Positions 1 through 6,250 are shown, counted from the first letter of the stretch. The stretch: 7,912 bases of DNA from Clostridia bacterium DTU080 (GCA_001513395.1 LFTP01000347.1:1-7912), one strand, 5' to 3'. Notes: a model not told the origin generated them from the sequence alone. Numbers and translations are program-made.

Positions 1-795
1 TGCCGGGCCAGACCCAGCACCGAATGGGGATACCCTCCCGAGTCACGGCCAAGCCGATAACCACCTGGGGTAAATCCGGACGACGGTCTTTCGAATGACC
101 CAGTCTTCGTATCGTGCTCGAACGCTTACCGTTGTCTGATGAGGACGTTCCCTCACCTTGATCGGGATCTTCGGCCTCGAAGTACGTCGAAGTCGTATCG
201 AAATACAGAAGATCGACTTCCAGGTTCAACAGATGGGCGACGGAGTGGTACACCTCTCGCTGCATCTCTTCCTCGGCTTCCAACAGGAAGTCCATGGCAC
301 GATACAACTGATATACGGAAACCTCCTCGAGCCCGGGCACGGCAACATCCTCTTTGACCCATGACTCGACGCGCCGCTTACTGCCGGGGGCCAGAGCCCT
401 ATTGGCCACCATGGCGAAGATGGCACGTTCCACAGGTGTGCTCAGTTGCCGTCCGTTGGCCAATGTCTCAAGGACACGGTGGATACCGAGCTGTTTCCAC
501 AACTCATTGAGCGCCCAGACACCGCCCAGAGACTTGCTGGCAACAAAACGCATGCCACTGTCGTTCCCATCGAGCCTCGCTTGAACCTCGAGCGCGTCTT
601 CCGGATTCAGAAAGTGAGTGATGCTCTTGGCCAAGCGCTTCAGCTCATCTACGTCCAGCTGATCGGCTCGCCCGAATGAATACAGGACCTTGGCTGTAGG
701 CGTGCCGGTCTTGGGATGTCGGTAGTTGTGGGCCAGTTGGACATATGTGACGGTCGAGCCGTCTTTGTTTTTGCGGGTACGGTACGTATATACAT
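1..795 (-). pseudogene. IS1634-family DDE transposase, N-terminal part, frameshifted near start
   Basis: This is a DDE transposase that would move its own element. Translation from the ATG at 793-795 begins MYIRTVP. It then continues as the family N-terminus (RKNKDGSTVTYVQL) only if one base is added in the three-G run at 775-777 of the plus strand; without it the ATG frame soon becomes nonsense. After the shift the frame stays open to base 1 with no stop, giving about 265 residues of a protein that is usually over 500. The segment with the first catalytic aspartate (YFDTTSTYFE, near corrected residue 200) is present, followed by a GHSKD-RPDLPQVVIGL stretch. The later catalytic residues lie outside the window. 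No conventional start codon in the corrected frame lies close to the shift, so the copy is probably inactive, unless the missing base is a sequencing error. Family assignment is firm; the broken state is likely. Confidence 0.85.
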
Positions 796-860
796 GCCTA
801 CATCATAGAAACTTACAATCCTAAAAGGAAGTACTATTCCACACAACGTGTGCCTACCAG
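1..860 (-). mobile_element. IS1634-family insertion sequence, 5' part (cut by window start)
   Basis: The element is recognised from its transposase, which reads leftwards from 795 and runs off the window at base 1. The outer end is not certain. It should lie between the transposase start and the hairpin at 891-911 that closes the neighbouring operon, so 860 is an estimate. A short inverted repeat (CACAC at 840-844, GTGTG at 848-852) lies in this leader. The partner terminal repeat lies outside the window, so I could not define terminal repeats or a target duplication. Confidence 0.65.
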
Positions 861-890
861 TTTTCGTGGTTTGTCTACGATCGGCGGCTG

Positions 891-911
891 AAAAACCCCA
901 TCATAGTGGGA
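891..911 (-). terminator. Small hairpin plus T-run, end of the deacetylase-PHP operon
   Basis: On the minus strand TCCCA and TGGGG form a 5-bp stem (one G-U pair) around a 6-base loop, followed directly by TTTTTC. The stem is short. The placement is good: the stop codon of the decayed frame at 901-903 falls in the loop, and the insertion element begins just beyond. It is plausibly the original end of the minus-strand operon. Confidence 0.4.
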
Positions 912-1069
912 CTTCCGATTTTCCGTATGCCTCGATCTGGTCTTCGCGTGTCGAACTCGGGATCTCTATCGCCTCCTTAAGATCAAAAAGCCGCCCGCAC
1001 AGCGGCGAGCAGCGTGTGAACCAGTTCGTCGGCCGAAAGACCGCCGCGAAAGAGCGTGTCTCTCGTCAC
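901..1069 (-). pseudogene. Short decayed reading frame after the PHP gene, function unknown
   Basis: Ten bases beyond the PHP stop codon, a GTG (1067-1069) opens a frame reading MTRDTLFRGGLSADELV and on to ...RAAF, which stops at a TGA at 983-985 (28 residues). Removing one T from the TTTTT run just before that stop (plus-strand A-run at 985-989) continues it as DLKEAIEIPSSTREDQIEAYG to a TGA at 901-903, inside the terminator-like hairpin. The joined 55-residue frame has helix-like, protein-like composition, which suggests the remnant or tail of a third operon gene. I do not recognise the family. The Shine-Dalgarno sequence is poor. It may be a gene fragment left by deletion, or chance. Confidence 0.35.
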
Positions 1070-1079
1070 ATCTCAAAGC

Positions 1080-1850
1080 TCAAGTAGTATACTGTCTGCC
1101 TACCTCCCGCTCCATAATCCGGCGAATGCGTTGCAAAGAGGCTCCGGCGCGCCGTTTGATCTCCACGGGATCCTTGATCCCCTTGGCCAACATCCCCCTG
1201 ATCCTGCGATGCCACAACTTCTCGCGCATGGCCGATGCCGGTTTACTCCACCGGAAGCGTTCCTCCGGAGTAAACGCTCCTTGCCGGATCGCCTCGGCGA
1301 TCTCCTTTTCATCTTTGACCGGATGCCAAAAGCGTGTCGCGTAGGCTCCCAGAGTCAAGGTATGATGTGCGTCACTGTTGGCCATCTCCGGAATACCCAG
1401 GCGTCGAGCAAGTTTCCGATATCTGTCCCTTTCCAGACGATCGATATTGATGCTCCGCGTCTCACAAGCATCAAATCCGGCTTGTAGGCCTTCCGGATGC
1501 GGAGCCAAAGAATACTGAAGGGGATGAGCCCACACGGCGACGGCCCCTCTCTCGTGGGCCAGGGCCACAACCTCCTGCACTGGCATCCCGGCTTCAAAGC
1601 CGGTGAAATCCGTGAGGCCGTAGACCAAGACGTGATGCTTTTTGGCGCTGACCTCCACTCCTCGAAAGAAGGCCAAACCAGGGAAAAGCCTGCGCAACTC
1701 GGCTATCTCTTCATCGGACCAAATCGCGTTGTGCTCCGTAATGACCACACCGTCCAGACCCACTTCCCTAGCGCGCTCGGCCATCTCGTAAGGTGACATC
1801 TGCGCGCAGTCAGAGTAAGCCGTCGTGTGAACGTGCATGTCAAGAAGCAA
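1080..1850 (-). CDS. PHP-domain metal-dependent phosphoesterase
   Basis: A cytoplasmic member of the PHP (polymerase and histidinol phosphatase) family, which hydrolyses phosphoesters using two or three metal ions; the substrate cannot be told from sequence. The metal-ligand motifs appear in order: HVH (H6, H8) and D14, TEHN (E39-H40), EVS (E66), H73, AHP (H109), and NSDAH (D160, H162). All expected ligands are present. At 256 residues it is somewhat long, with a basic C-terminal tail after about residue 200. The start is TTG at 1848-1850: GGGAGGG lies 6 bases upstream, whereas the first ATG (residue 5) would be too far from it. It follows the deacetylase gene by 16 bp on the same strand, so the two are probably co-transcribed and co-translated. 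By context it probably serves sugar-phosphate or oligosaccharide catabolism, but a nucleic-acid 5' end nuclease role, known for some PHP proteins, is possible. Confidence 0.9.
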   Translation of the reverse strand: MLLDMHVHTTAYSDCAQMSPYEMAERAREVGLDGVVITEHNAIWSDEEIAELRRLFPGLAFFRGVEVSAKKHHVLVYGLTDFTGFEAGMPVQEVVALAHERGAVAVWAHPLQYSLAPHPEGLQAGFDACETRSINIDRLERDRYRKLARRLGIPEMANSDAHHTLTLGAYATRFWHPVKDEKEIAEAIRQGAFTPEERFRWSKPASAMREKLWHRRIRGMLAKGIKDPVEIKRRAGASLQRIRRIMEREVGRQYTT

Positions 1851-1856
1851 TATATT

Positions 1857-1863
1857 CCCTCCC
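1857..1863 (-). promoter_or_regulatory. Ribosome binding site fixing the TTG start of the PHP gene
   Basis: GGGAGGG on the minus strand sits 6 bases before the TTG at 1848-1850, inside the 16-bp gap after the upstream stop codon. The spacing supports TTG rather than the ATG four codons further in. Confidence 0.7.
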
Positions 1864-1866
1864 GGA

Positions 1867-2715
1867 CTACATCGATCTCAGTTCCTTCAAATGTCGATGA
1901 CCCACCAGTTTTATCCCCAACCGTTCAATGCGGGATCTGGTCTCAGGCGCCGTACAGATCAGGAGTTCATAGTAACGCTGCTGCCAGCTGCCGGCTATGT
2001 TACGTCCTTCCTCATCATCCTGCATCAAGTGCACGATCAGCTCAGTAACACCGGGCGTAATGGTCTCCAATAAGCGGTAGAAATCAGCGGTTCGCTCTTT
2101 TAGGGTCTTTCCTTCAGCGCTGAGAATCAACCGATCGAGATAGGGCCCCTCTTTCACGTAGGCCGCCATCCGCTTTGGCAGATCGACTCCCATCTGACGC
2201 GCCAGCTCGACTTGTTCCGGAGTCAGCTCCATTAGCATCGGAGGGATGCCGTAGTCCCTGCTGACCCGAACGTAGATTTCGAAAAAGCGCAGATCGTAGA
2301 ATAGGGTACCCATATGAGAGTCGGTATGCGTGGGTTTCATGCCGAAAGCCAAAGCGCGCTCGATCTGGGCCCGAATCTCCAACTCGACCTCTTCAGGTTT
2401 GGCATGCTCGATCACCTCCCGTGTCGAGCGCCACATAAAACCCTCGTCGTCCACAAGGGTTGGGACTCTGTCCAAAGGAGCTATTGGACGCCAACGATAG
2501 TAGCGCCATTCGCTGGTCAAAGTGAGATGAATGCCCAGATCAGCATCCGGATTCTCCCGGGCCCAAGCCGCTGCCTCCGGAAACCATGGGCATGGGACCA
2601 TGACGCTCCCACTGCTGACCACACCTTCGGTCATGGCCCGGAAGGTAGCCGCGTTGACCGAATGACACATGCCGATATCGTCAGCGTGAATGATGAGGTA
2701 CTTCTCGTTGAGCAT
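1867..2715 (-). CDS. YdjC/ChbG-family carbohydrate deacetylase
   Basis: A member of the YdjC (ChbG/HpnK) family of metal-dependent deacetylases. The characterised member ChbG removes an acetyl group from chito-oligosaccharides. Visible signatures are HADDIG at 10-15 (metal-binding aspartates), GIHLTLT at 61-67, THTDSHMG at 129-136 with H130, D132 and H134, and a late VHLM with H229 after the family-typical PGVTEL. The 282 residues match the family's usual length. There is no signal peptide, so it should act in the cytoplasm on an imported sugar. The ATG start is supported by GGAGGAGGT about 10 bases upstream. It heads a minus-strand operon with the PHP gene and is divergent from the Asp-box glycosidase-like gene across a 161-bp spacer. 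The exact substrate is unknown; a generic N-acetylated oligosaccharide is the best guess. Confidence 0.92.
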   Translation of the reverse strand: MLNEKYLIIHADDIGMCHSVNAATFRAMTEGVVSSGSVMVPCPWFPEAAAWARENPDADLGIHLTLTSEWRYYRWRPIAPLDRVPTLVDDEGFMWRSTREVIEHAKPEEVELEIRAQIERALAFGMKPTHTDSHMGTLFYDLRFFEIYVRVSRDYGIPPMLMELTPEQVELARQMGVDLPKRMAAYVKEGPYLDRLILSAEGKTLKERTADFYRLLETITPGVTELIVHLMQDDEEGRNIAGSWQQRYYELLICTAPETRSRIERLGIKLVGHRHLKELRSM

Positions 2716-2838
2716 GATGCCGCAGACCTCCTCCGTCTCACCGACCCGCCGTCCTCGTCCGGCAGGAGTTCGGTGTTGTCAATAGAACGATATCTCTGTC
2801 AGAATCGTATTCGCCTTGTTTTTACAGAACGCCTTCAA

Positions 2839-2852
2839 AGCAGCCGGCTGCT
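2839..2852. repeat. Perfect 14-bp palindrome, candidate operator
   Basis: AGCAGCCGGCTGCT reads identically on both strands, with no spacer. It lies 9 bases before the ribosome binding site of the Asp-box gene, in the spacer between two divergent sugar-related genes. The position suits a dimeric regulator binding site, though a 7-bp stem in the leader RNA is an alternative. No regulator gene is in the window. Confidence 0.4.
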
Positions 2853-2861
2853 ATCATCACC

Positions 2862-2868
2862 AGGAGGT
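2862..2868 (+). promoter_or_regulatory. Ribosome binding site fixing the TTG start at 2877
   Basis: AGGAGGT is a near-perfect Shine-Dalgarno sequence ending 8 bases before TTG 2877-2879. A second in-frame TTG at 2883 would be about 14 bases away, so 2877 is preferred. Confidence 0.75.
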
Positions 2869-2876
2869 GTGACGAT

Positions 2877-3854
2877 TTGGCTTTGACAAAAGAGTTTCTA
2901 TACGATCGTCTGCCCGGATATCCCTCATGTCACGGATCGACCATCGCCCAGCGACTCAACGGTGAGTTTATCGCCGCTTGGTTCGGCGGCCCCCACGAGA
3001 ATCACCCGGAGACCGTGGTCCTGTTCGGACGCAAGCGTCCCCAGGACGATGAATGGCGGGACATCAGAGCCATCGCCGGTATGACCGTCCCTCGTCCCTA
3101 TGGCAATGCGGCGCTCTTTGTTGAGCCCGGAAAGGACGAGAACGAAGAGGTCATCTGGCTGTTTTTCATTCGCAGCGAAGGGCGTCATGGCAGCGGCTGG
3201 TGTCTGGATTGCATGACCTACTACTGCCGGTCAACCGACGGAGGATGGACTTGGTCACCCCCGCGGCTTTTGAAAGATCAGTGGAGCTTCCTTATAAAAA
3301 ACAAACCTCTGCGCCTGCGCACAGGGGAATTGGCCATCCCGGCCTACAGCGACCGAGAGGACAACAGTGTCTTGTGCGTCTACAGCGACGAGATCGATGA
3401 GTGGACCTTCTACGGTCCCGTGCCCGCACCGCCCGAGCGTCCGGACATCATCCAAGCTACCTTGGTCGCCTGGCCCGACGGGGAACTGCAGATGTACTTC
3501 CGCACGAGCACCGGATTTATCTGGCGCAGCCAGTCTTTTGATGACGGACGTACGTGGTCAGTGGCCACACCCACGGAACTGCCCAATCCGGACAGCGGCA
3601 TCGATGCCGTTACCCTGCCCGACGGACGCCTGGTCATGGTCTACAACCCTACAAAAAAGGGAAGAACTCCGCTATGGATCAGAGTCTCCGAAGATCGCGG
3701 CAATACCTGGGGCCGGCACCTGGTCTTGGAAGACGAGCCCGGCGAATACTCCTATCCGGCGATCATCCTCGCCCAAGACGGTTTGCTGCATATCACCTAC
3801 ACCCATCGTCGCGAACGTATATGCCACGCTTGGCTCGATCCCAATGACCTGTAG
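2877..3854 (+). CDS. BNR/Asp-box beta-propeller protein, sialidase-like (putative exo-glycosidase)
   Basis: This is a six-bladed sialidase-type propeller of the BNR_2 group. Three Asp boxes are visible: STDGGWTW (119-126), SFDDGRTW (220-227) and SEDRGNTW (271-278). Group-typical segments also occur in order: CHGSTI...AAWFGG (18-38), IKNKPL (140-145), YFRTSTG (207-213), PNPDSGID (236-243), VYNP (255-258) and SYPAII (292-297). The classical sialidase FRIP motif is not seen, so calling it a true sialidase would overreach; related propellers act on other glycosidic bonds. The 325-residue length fits a single-domain member. It lacks a signal peptide and is predicted cytoplasmic. The TTG start is set by AGGAGGT. 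It is divergent from the deacetylase and ends 13 bases before a terminator, so it is probably a single-gene transcript. Probable role: intracellular trimming of an imported oligosaccharide (inference). Confidence 0.85.
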   Translation: MALTKEFLYDRLPGYPSCHGSTIAQRLNGEFIAAWFGGPHENHPETVVLFGRKRPQDDEWRDIRAIAGMTVPRPYGNAALFVEPGKDENEEVIWLFFIRSEGRHGSGWCLDCMTYYCRSTDGGWTWSPPRLLKDQWSFLIKNKPLRLRTGELAIPAYSDREDNSVLCVYSDEIDEWTFYGPVPAPPERPDIIQATLVAWPDGELQMYFRTSTGFIWRSQSFDDGRTWSVATPTELPNPDSGIDAVTLPDGRLVMVYNPTKKGRTPLWIRVSEDRGNTWGRHLVLEDEPGEYSYPAIILAQDGLLHITYTHRRERICHAWLDPNDL

Positions 3855-3867
3855 TCACGATTCTTTT

Positions 3868-3894
3868 AGCGGCTCCCGACGGAGCCGCTTCGTC
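3868..3894 (+). terminator. Rho-independent terminator after the Asp-box gene
   Basis: AGCGGCTCC (3868-3876) pairs perfectly with GGAGCCGCT (3881-3889) around a CGAC loop: a 9-bp GC-rich stem starting 13 bases after the stop codon. The following T-rich tract (TTCGTC) is weak, and a TTTT precedes the stem, so some termination in the other direction is conceivable. Confidence 0.75.
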
Positions 3895-3995
3895 ATTGCA
3901 CTCAACAAATAGGCATCGGTACCTATACCAACTCTCCTGCCGTTGCGTAACCTAGATTGCCAGGCCCAGCAATACGCACGAGAGGGGGGAACGCT

Positions 3996-4181
3996 ATGCG
4001 CGTACGGCGAGTCATCAACCTGCGCCCGGGTGAGTGCGTGGTTGTCTGCTGCCGACGCCGTTCCTCAAAAACCGCCAACAAGAGGTGCCGATCCGGCTCA
4101 CGCGATCATGCGCGCTGGTGCCAAGATTCCGCGATCTGTATACGTCGGCGCAGATGTCCGCGTCTGTACCTCGGCTACTAA
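3996..4181 (+). CDS. Doubtful small Arg/Cys-rich ORF (61 residues)
   Basis: An ATG at 3996 is preceded by GAGGGGGG, 6 bases away, a plausible ribosome binding site, and opens a 61-residue frame beginning MRVRRVINLRPGECVVVCC. The product is very rich in arginine and cysteine. I do not recognise it. All three forward frames are open over much of 3996-4181, and first-codon-position purine content is low in this one, so coding status is uncertain. It lies 80 bp before the DUF2642-like gene and could be a small spore- or surface-type protein, the start of a gene later frameshifted, or non-coding. Confidence 0.3.
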   Translation: MRVRRVINLRPGECVVVCCRRRSSKTANKRCRSGSRDHARWCQDSAICIRRRRCPRLYLGY

Positions 4182-4248
4182 CAGATCAGCCGTGTCGTCT
4201 TTTCAGAGACCGGTGCGTCACCAATTGCATACAGTGTGGTGGCGTACT

Positions 4249-4256
4249 GGAGGTGG
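4249..4256 (+). promoter_or_regulatory. Ribosome binding site fixing the TTG start at 4262
   Basis: GGAGGTGG ends 5 bases before TTG 4262-4264. It marks an internal start inside a longer frame that is open from 4034, and gives a product that matches one compact domain. Confidence 0.65.
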
Positions 4257-4261
4257 TTTTT

Positions 4262-4489
4262 TTGGCCCGGATCAAGGCCTATCGTCGCCGACGGAGACAC
4301 AGCGCAACCCGCCTATCGGCATTCGTCGGACGGCGGGTGGAGATCACTACGCCCTATGGCAACGTCGTCGGCATGTTACAAAGCGTGTCGCCCGGCTATG
4401 TAACGGTGACCAACGAAGACGGAACACACTTTGTGCGCGTGGCAAGTGTGTGCTGGATACGACCTGAAGAGACGACACCTTTGGCCTGA
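4262..4489 (+). CDS. Small Sm/SH3-like beta-barrel protein, DUF2642-like
   Basis: A 75-residue protein. After a basic N-terminus (KAYRRRRRH, residues 5-13) it carries a single small beta-barrel pattern: FVGRRVEITTPYGNVVG, then MLQSVSPGYVTV, then HFVRVASVCWIRP. This resembles the DUF2642 proteins of spore-forming Firmicutes, some of which are associated with spore coats; the role here is unknown. The frame is open upstream to a TGA at 4031, so a longer 151-residue form from GTG 4034 is possible. The GGAGGTGG at correct spacing before TTG 4262, and the fact that the recognisable domain begins there, favour the short form. It is followed at 4582 by a long hairpin terminator. No link to the sugar genes is evident. 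Family call moderate, gene call good. Confidence 0.65.
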   Translation: MARIKAYRRRRRHSATRLSAFVGRRVEITTPYGNVVGMLQSVSPGYVTVTNEDGTHFVRVASVCWIRPEETTPLA

Positions 4490-4581
4490 GAGATTGATGG
4501 ACACATACTGCCGGCATCAGGGTCCTCAGCGAGTATGAGCCGATGAGTCTGGGGCTATAGACGGATACCGTCATCCTAGGG
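4490..4581 (+). other. 3' leader between the DUF2642-like gene and its terminator
   Basis: No gene is seen. A small perfect hairpin, GACGG-ATA-CCGTC, lies at about 4560-4572, just upstream of the large terminator hairpin. Otherwise I see nothing notable. Confidence 0.4.
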
Positions 4582-4634
4582 GAGTGGGTTTGCGGATAGC
4601 TCCTGCGGAAGCTAACCGCAAACCCACCTCTTTT
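4582..4634 (+). terminator. Long hairpin terminator
   Basis: GTGGGTTTGCGG (4584-4595) pairs perfectly with CCGCAAACCCAC (4616-4627). An inner TAGCT/AGCTA stem adds five pairs after a one-base mismatch on each side, leaving a small GC-rich loop. The tail CTCTTTTG gives a short T-run on the plus strand. It lies 92 bases after the DUF2642-like gene. No T-run follows on the minus strand, so it is a plus-strand terminator or a stable 3' structure. Confidence 0.7.
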
Positions 4635-4872
4635 GAGATATCTCCCAAACGACTGAACGCCCACCCGGATTGCATACTCCGTAGGCGGGAACCTAGGCCG
4701 GCGCCGCGTATGCCTTTCTTGAACCGACGGCCAATGCCGGGGACATCCATCCCTATTGCTCACCCGCCGGGCCCCTTTGCCAATCTCCGATCGATGTTAC
4801 CCGCTCCCGCTCTTCGGTGCACATCCTTTGACAAGGGGCTGCCCCCGATTCATATCCCAGCTGACATGTTGA
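4635..4872. other. Intergenic stretch without a supported gene
   Basis: No credible reading frame was found. On the minus strand, downstream of the solute-binding protein gene, a GGGG-CCCC inverted repeat followed by TTGTC (about 4828-4842) might act as a very weak terminator. The same place reads TTGACA on the plus strand, but no good -10 follows. No permease gene or remnant is recognisable here. Confidence 0.4.
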
Positions 4873-6159
4873 TTACCTACTGAAGATTTCCGCCAGTTCA
4901 GCGGTTACGACCTTGGCTATACGTTCAGTGGCGGTACTCAGACTCTCCAGCCCGTTCCATACCGAGTAGAGCTCGTTGTGGATATTGGTCTGAATAGGCG
5001 GAGACGGTCTCGACGGCACGCCGTACTCAAAGGACTTTAATATCACTTCGCCGTTAAACGGCAGCCGCTTGATGTATTCCGGAGCCGCCACGATGTTGCT
5101 GTTCAGTCGCACGGTCTTCTGGTTCTGCAGAATGGCGCCATCTTTGCCTAAGAAGAACAAGATGAATCGCCAAGCCTCCTCGGGATGCGGGGTGCTGGCG
5201 TTTATGCCGATGCCTTGGTGGAATACCTGCGAGAAGCGTCCTGCCGGACCAACCGGCATAGGCAGTACATCCCAAACAAACTGATCACCGATAGCCTTGG
5301 GATAGCCAAGAAACGTATCGTTATGACCTTGAACCATGGCCACATTCTTGGCTGCGAGGTTACGTAAGCCGATGCTGGGCATGGGGTGGAACCCGTCCTC
5401 GTGAATCCAGCGCCGCAGTACATCCAAACCCACCAGATTCTCCGGTCTGTTGATGGTGATGGTTATCGGGTCGTCGGTAAACGGAGGCCATGATCCGCCG
5501 TAAGCCGCCACTAACGGGCCTATGCCGGTAGAGGAACGGTAATACCATTCCAACCCGTATACCTCAGGGCGCCCGTCCCCGTTGTCGTCTTTTGTCAGTT
5601 TACGCCCGATGGCAGCTAAGTCATCGTAGGTCCAATCGGGATCCGGCAGCTTGATGCCGGCTTCGTCGAACATATTCTGATTGTACGCAATGGCTGTGGC
5701 GAAGCTATAAAGCGGCAGGCCGATCTGTTTACCGGTTCCAGTGCGGACGACACCGTATCGGTCAATATCAACTCGCCAAGAGCGAACGCCGTCGGGAACG
5801 AGCTGCCGGATCAGCTCAGGTGAGCGGGCCACATAGTCGTCGAGCTGTAGTAACGCCGGAGCGAACGAGTTCGAGGGGATCATGAAAACGTCCGGTGCGG
5901 TGCCCGCCGCCAGTGTTACCGTGAGCTTTTCCCTAGCATCGCTAGACCATCCCCAGTGGATCCCCTCCACTATGATGTCCGGATTCAGCTCGTGAAAACG
6001 TTGAAAAACGACTTCGTAGTCCTCGGCAATGGCAACGTTGCCCCACCAGCCAAACGTGATCTTCACAGGTTCTTTTGCAACCCCTGCCAATGACGTCAAC
6101 AAGACCAACAGAATACCTGCCGCGATTACGATGACTGTCCGGTTGCATCGCTTGAGCAT
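4873..6159 (-). CDS. Extracellular solute-binding protein of a sugar ABC transporter (family 1)
   Basis: This protein captures a sugar or oligosaccharide outside the cell and hands it to an ABC importer. The N-terminus has a signal peptide (KRCNR, then a hydrophobic core about 9-24). The fold signatures of family-1 binding proteins follow: ITFGWWG at 34-40, LAAGTAPDVF at 83-92, GLPLYSFATAIAYNQNMFDEAGI from about 147 to 169, and DDNGDGRPEVYGL at 191-203. The 428 residues are the normal length. The lipobox position reads LAG followed by valine instead of cysteine, so it would not be lipidated; cleavage after A28 is likely. ATG start with GGGGGAG 5 bases upstream. Normally two permease genes follow, but none is present on either side, making this an orphan that must share a transporter encoded elsewhere or be a remnant. 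The ligand is not predictable. Confidence 0.93.
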   Translation of the reverse strand: MLKRCNRTVIVIAAGILLVLLTSLAGVAKEPVKITFGWWGNVAIAEDYEVVFQRFHELNPDIIVEGIHWGWSSDAREKLTVTLAAGTAPDVFMIPSNSFAPALLQLDDYVARSPELIRQLVPDGVRSWRVDIDRYGVVRTGTGKQIGLPLYSFATAIAYNQNMFDEAGIKLPDPDWTYDDLAAIGRKLTKDDNGDGRPEVYGLEWYYRSSTGIGPLVAAYGGSWPPFTDDPITITINRPENLVGLDVLRRWIHEDGFHPMPSIGLRNLAAKNVAMVQGHNDTFLGYPKAIGDQFVWDVLPMPVGPAGRFSQVFHQGIGINASTPHPEEAWRFILFFLGKDGAILQNQKTVRLNSNIVAAPEYIKRLPFNGEVILKSFEYGVPSRPSPPIQTNIHNELYSVWNGLESLSTATERIAKVVTAELAEIFSR

Positions 6160-6250
6160 GCCATCTCCCCCGTGTTTTGGTTGTATTATTGCAGTATAGT
6201 TCGCCTAATCATAGCAGAATCCTTTCCCCGCAATATAATGCCGCTTATAG

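Larger units (their letters stand above)
2716..2876. promoter_or_regulatory. Divergent promoter/regulatory spacer
   Basis: This 161-bp region separates the deacetylase operon (leftwards) from the Asp-box protein gene (rightwards), so both promoters must lie here unless transcription comes from further off. I found no convincing -35/-10 pair on either strand; TTGTCA at 2776-2781 is the best -35-like match but lacks a good -10 partner at proper spacing. The region also contains the two ribosome binding sites and the palindrome listed separately. Confidence 0.5.

Noticed and set aside
1056..1487. 143-codon plus-strand open frame opposite the PHP gene
   Set aside because: It is antisense to conserved PHP motifs, with low-complexity translation.
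2314..2886. 190-codon plus-strand open frame opposite the deacetylase and its spacer
   Set aside because: It is antisense to a clear YdjC-family protein, with no recognisable motif or ribosome binding site.
3367..3912. 181-codon plus-strand open frame inside and beyond the Asp-box gene
   Set aside because: It is an out-of-phase overlap with a gene that has multiple conserved motifs, and it crosses the terminator hairpin.
4347..4763. 138-codon minus-strand open frame
   Set aside because: It overlaps the DUF2642-like gene and the long hairpin, and its translation has no domain-like pattern.
4828..4856. TTGACA followed 17 bases later by CATATC, a promoter-like pair on the plus strand
   Set aside because: The -10 matches poorly, and transcription would run antisense into the binding-protein gene with nothing to express.
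4584..4883. 99-codon plus-strand open frame
   Set aside because: Its first codons are the stem of the terminator hairpin, its composition is Pro/Arg-rich and not protein-like, and there is no fitting ribosome binding site.
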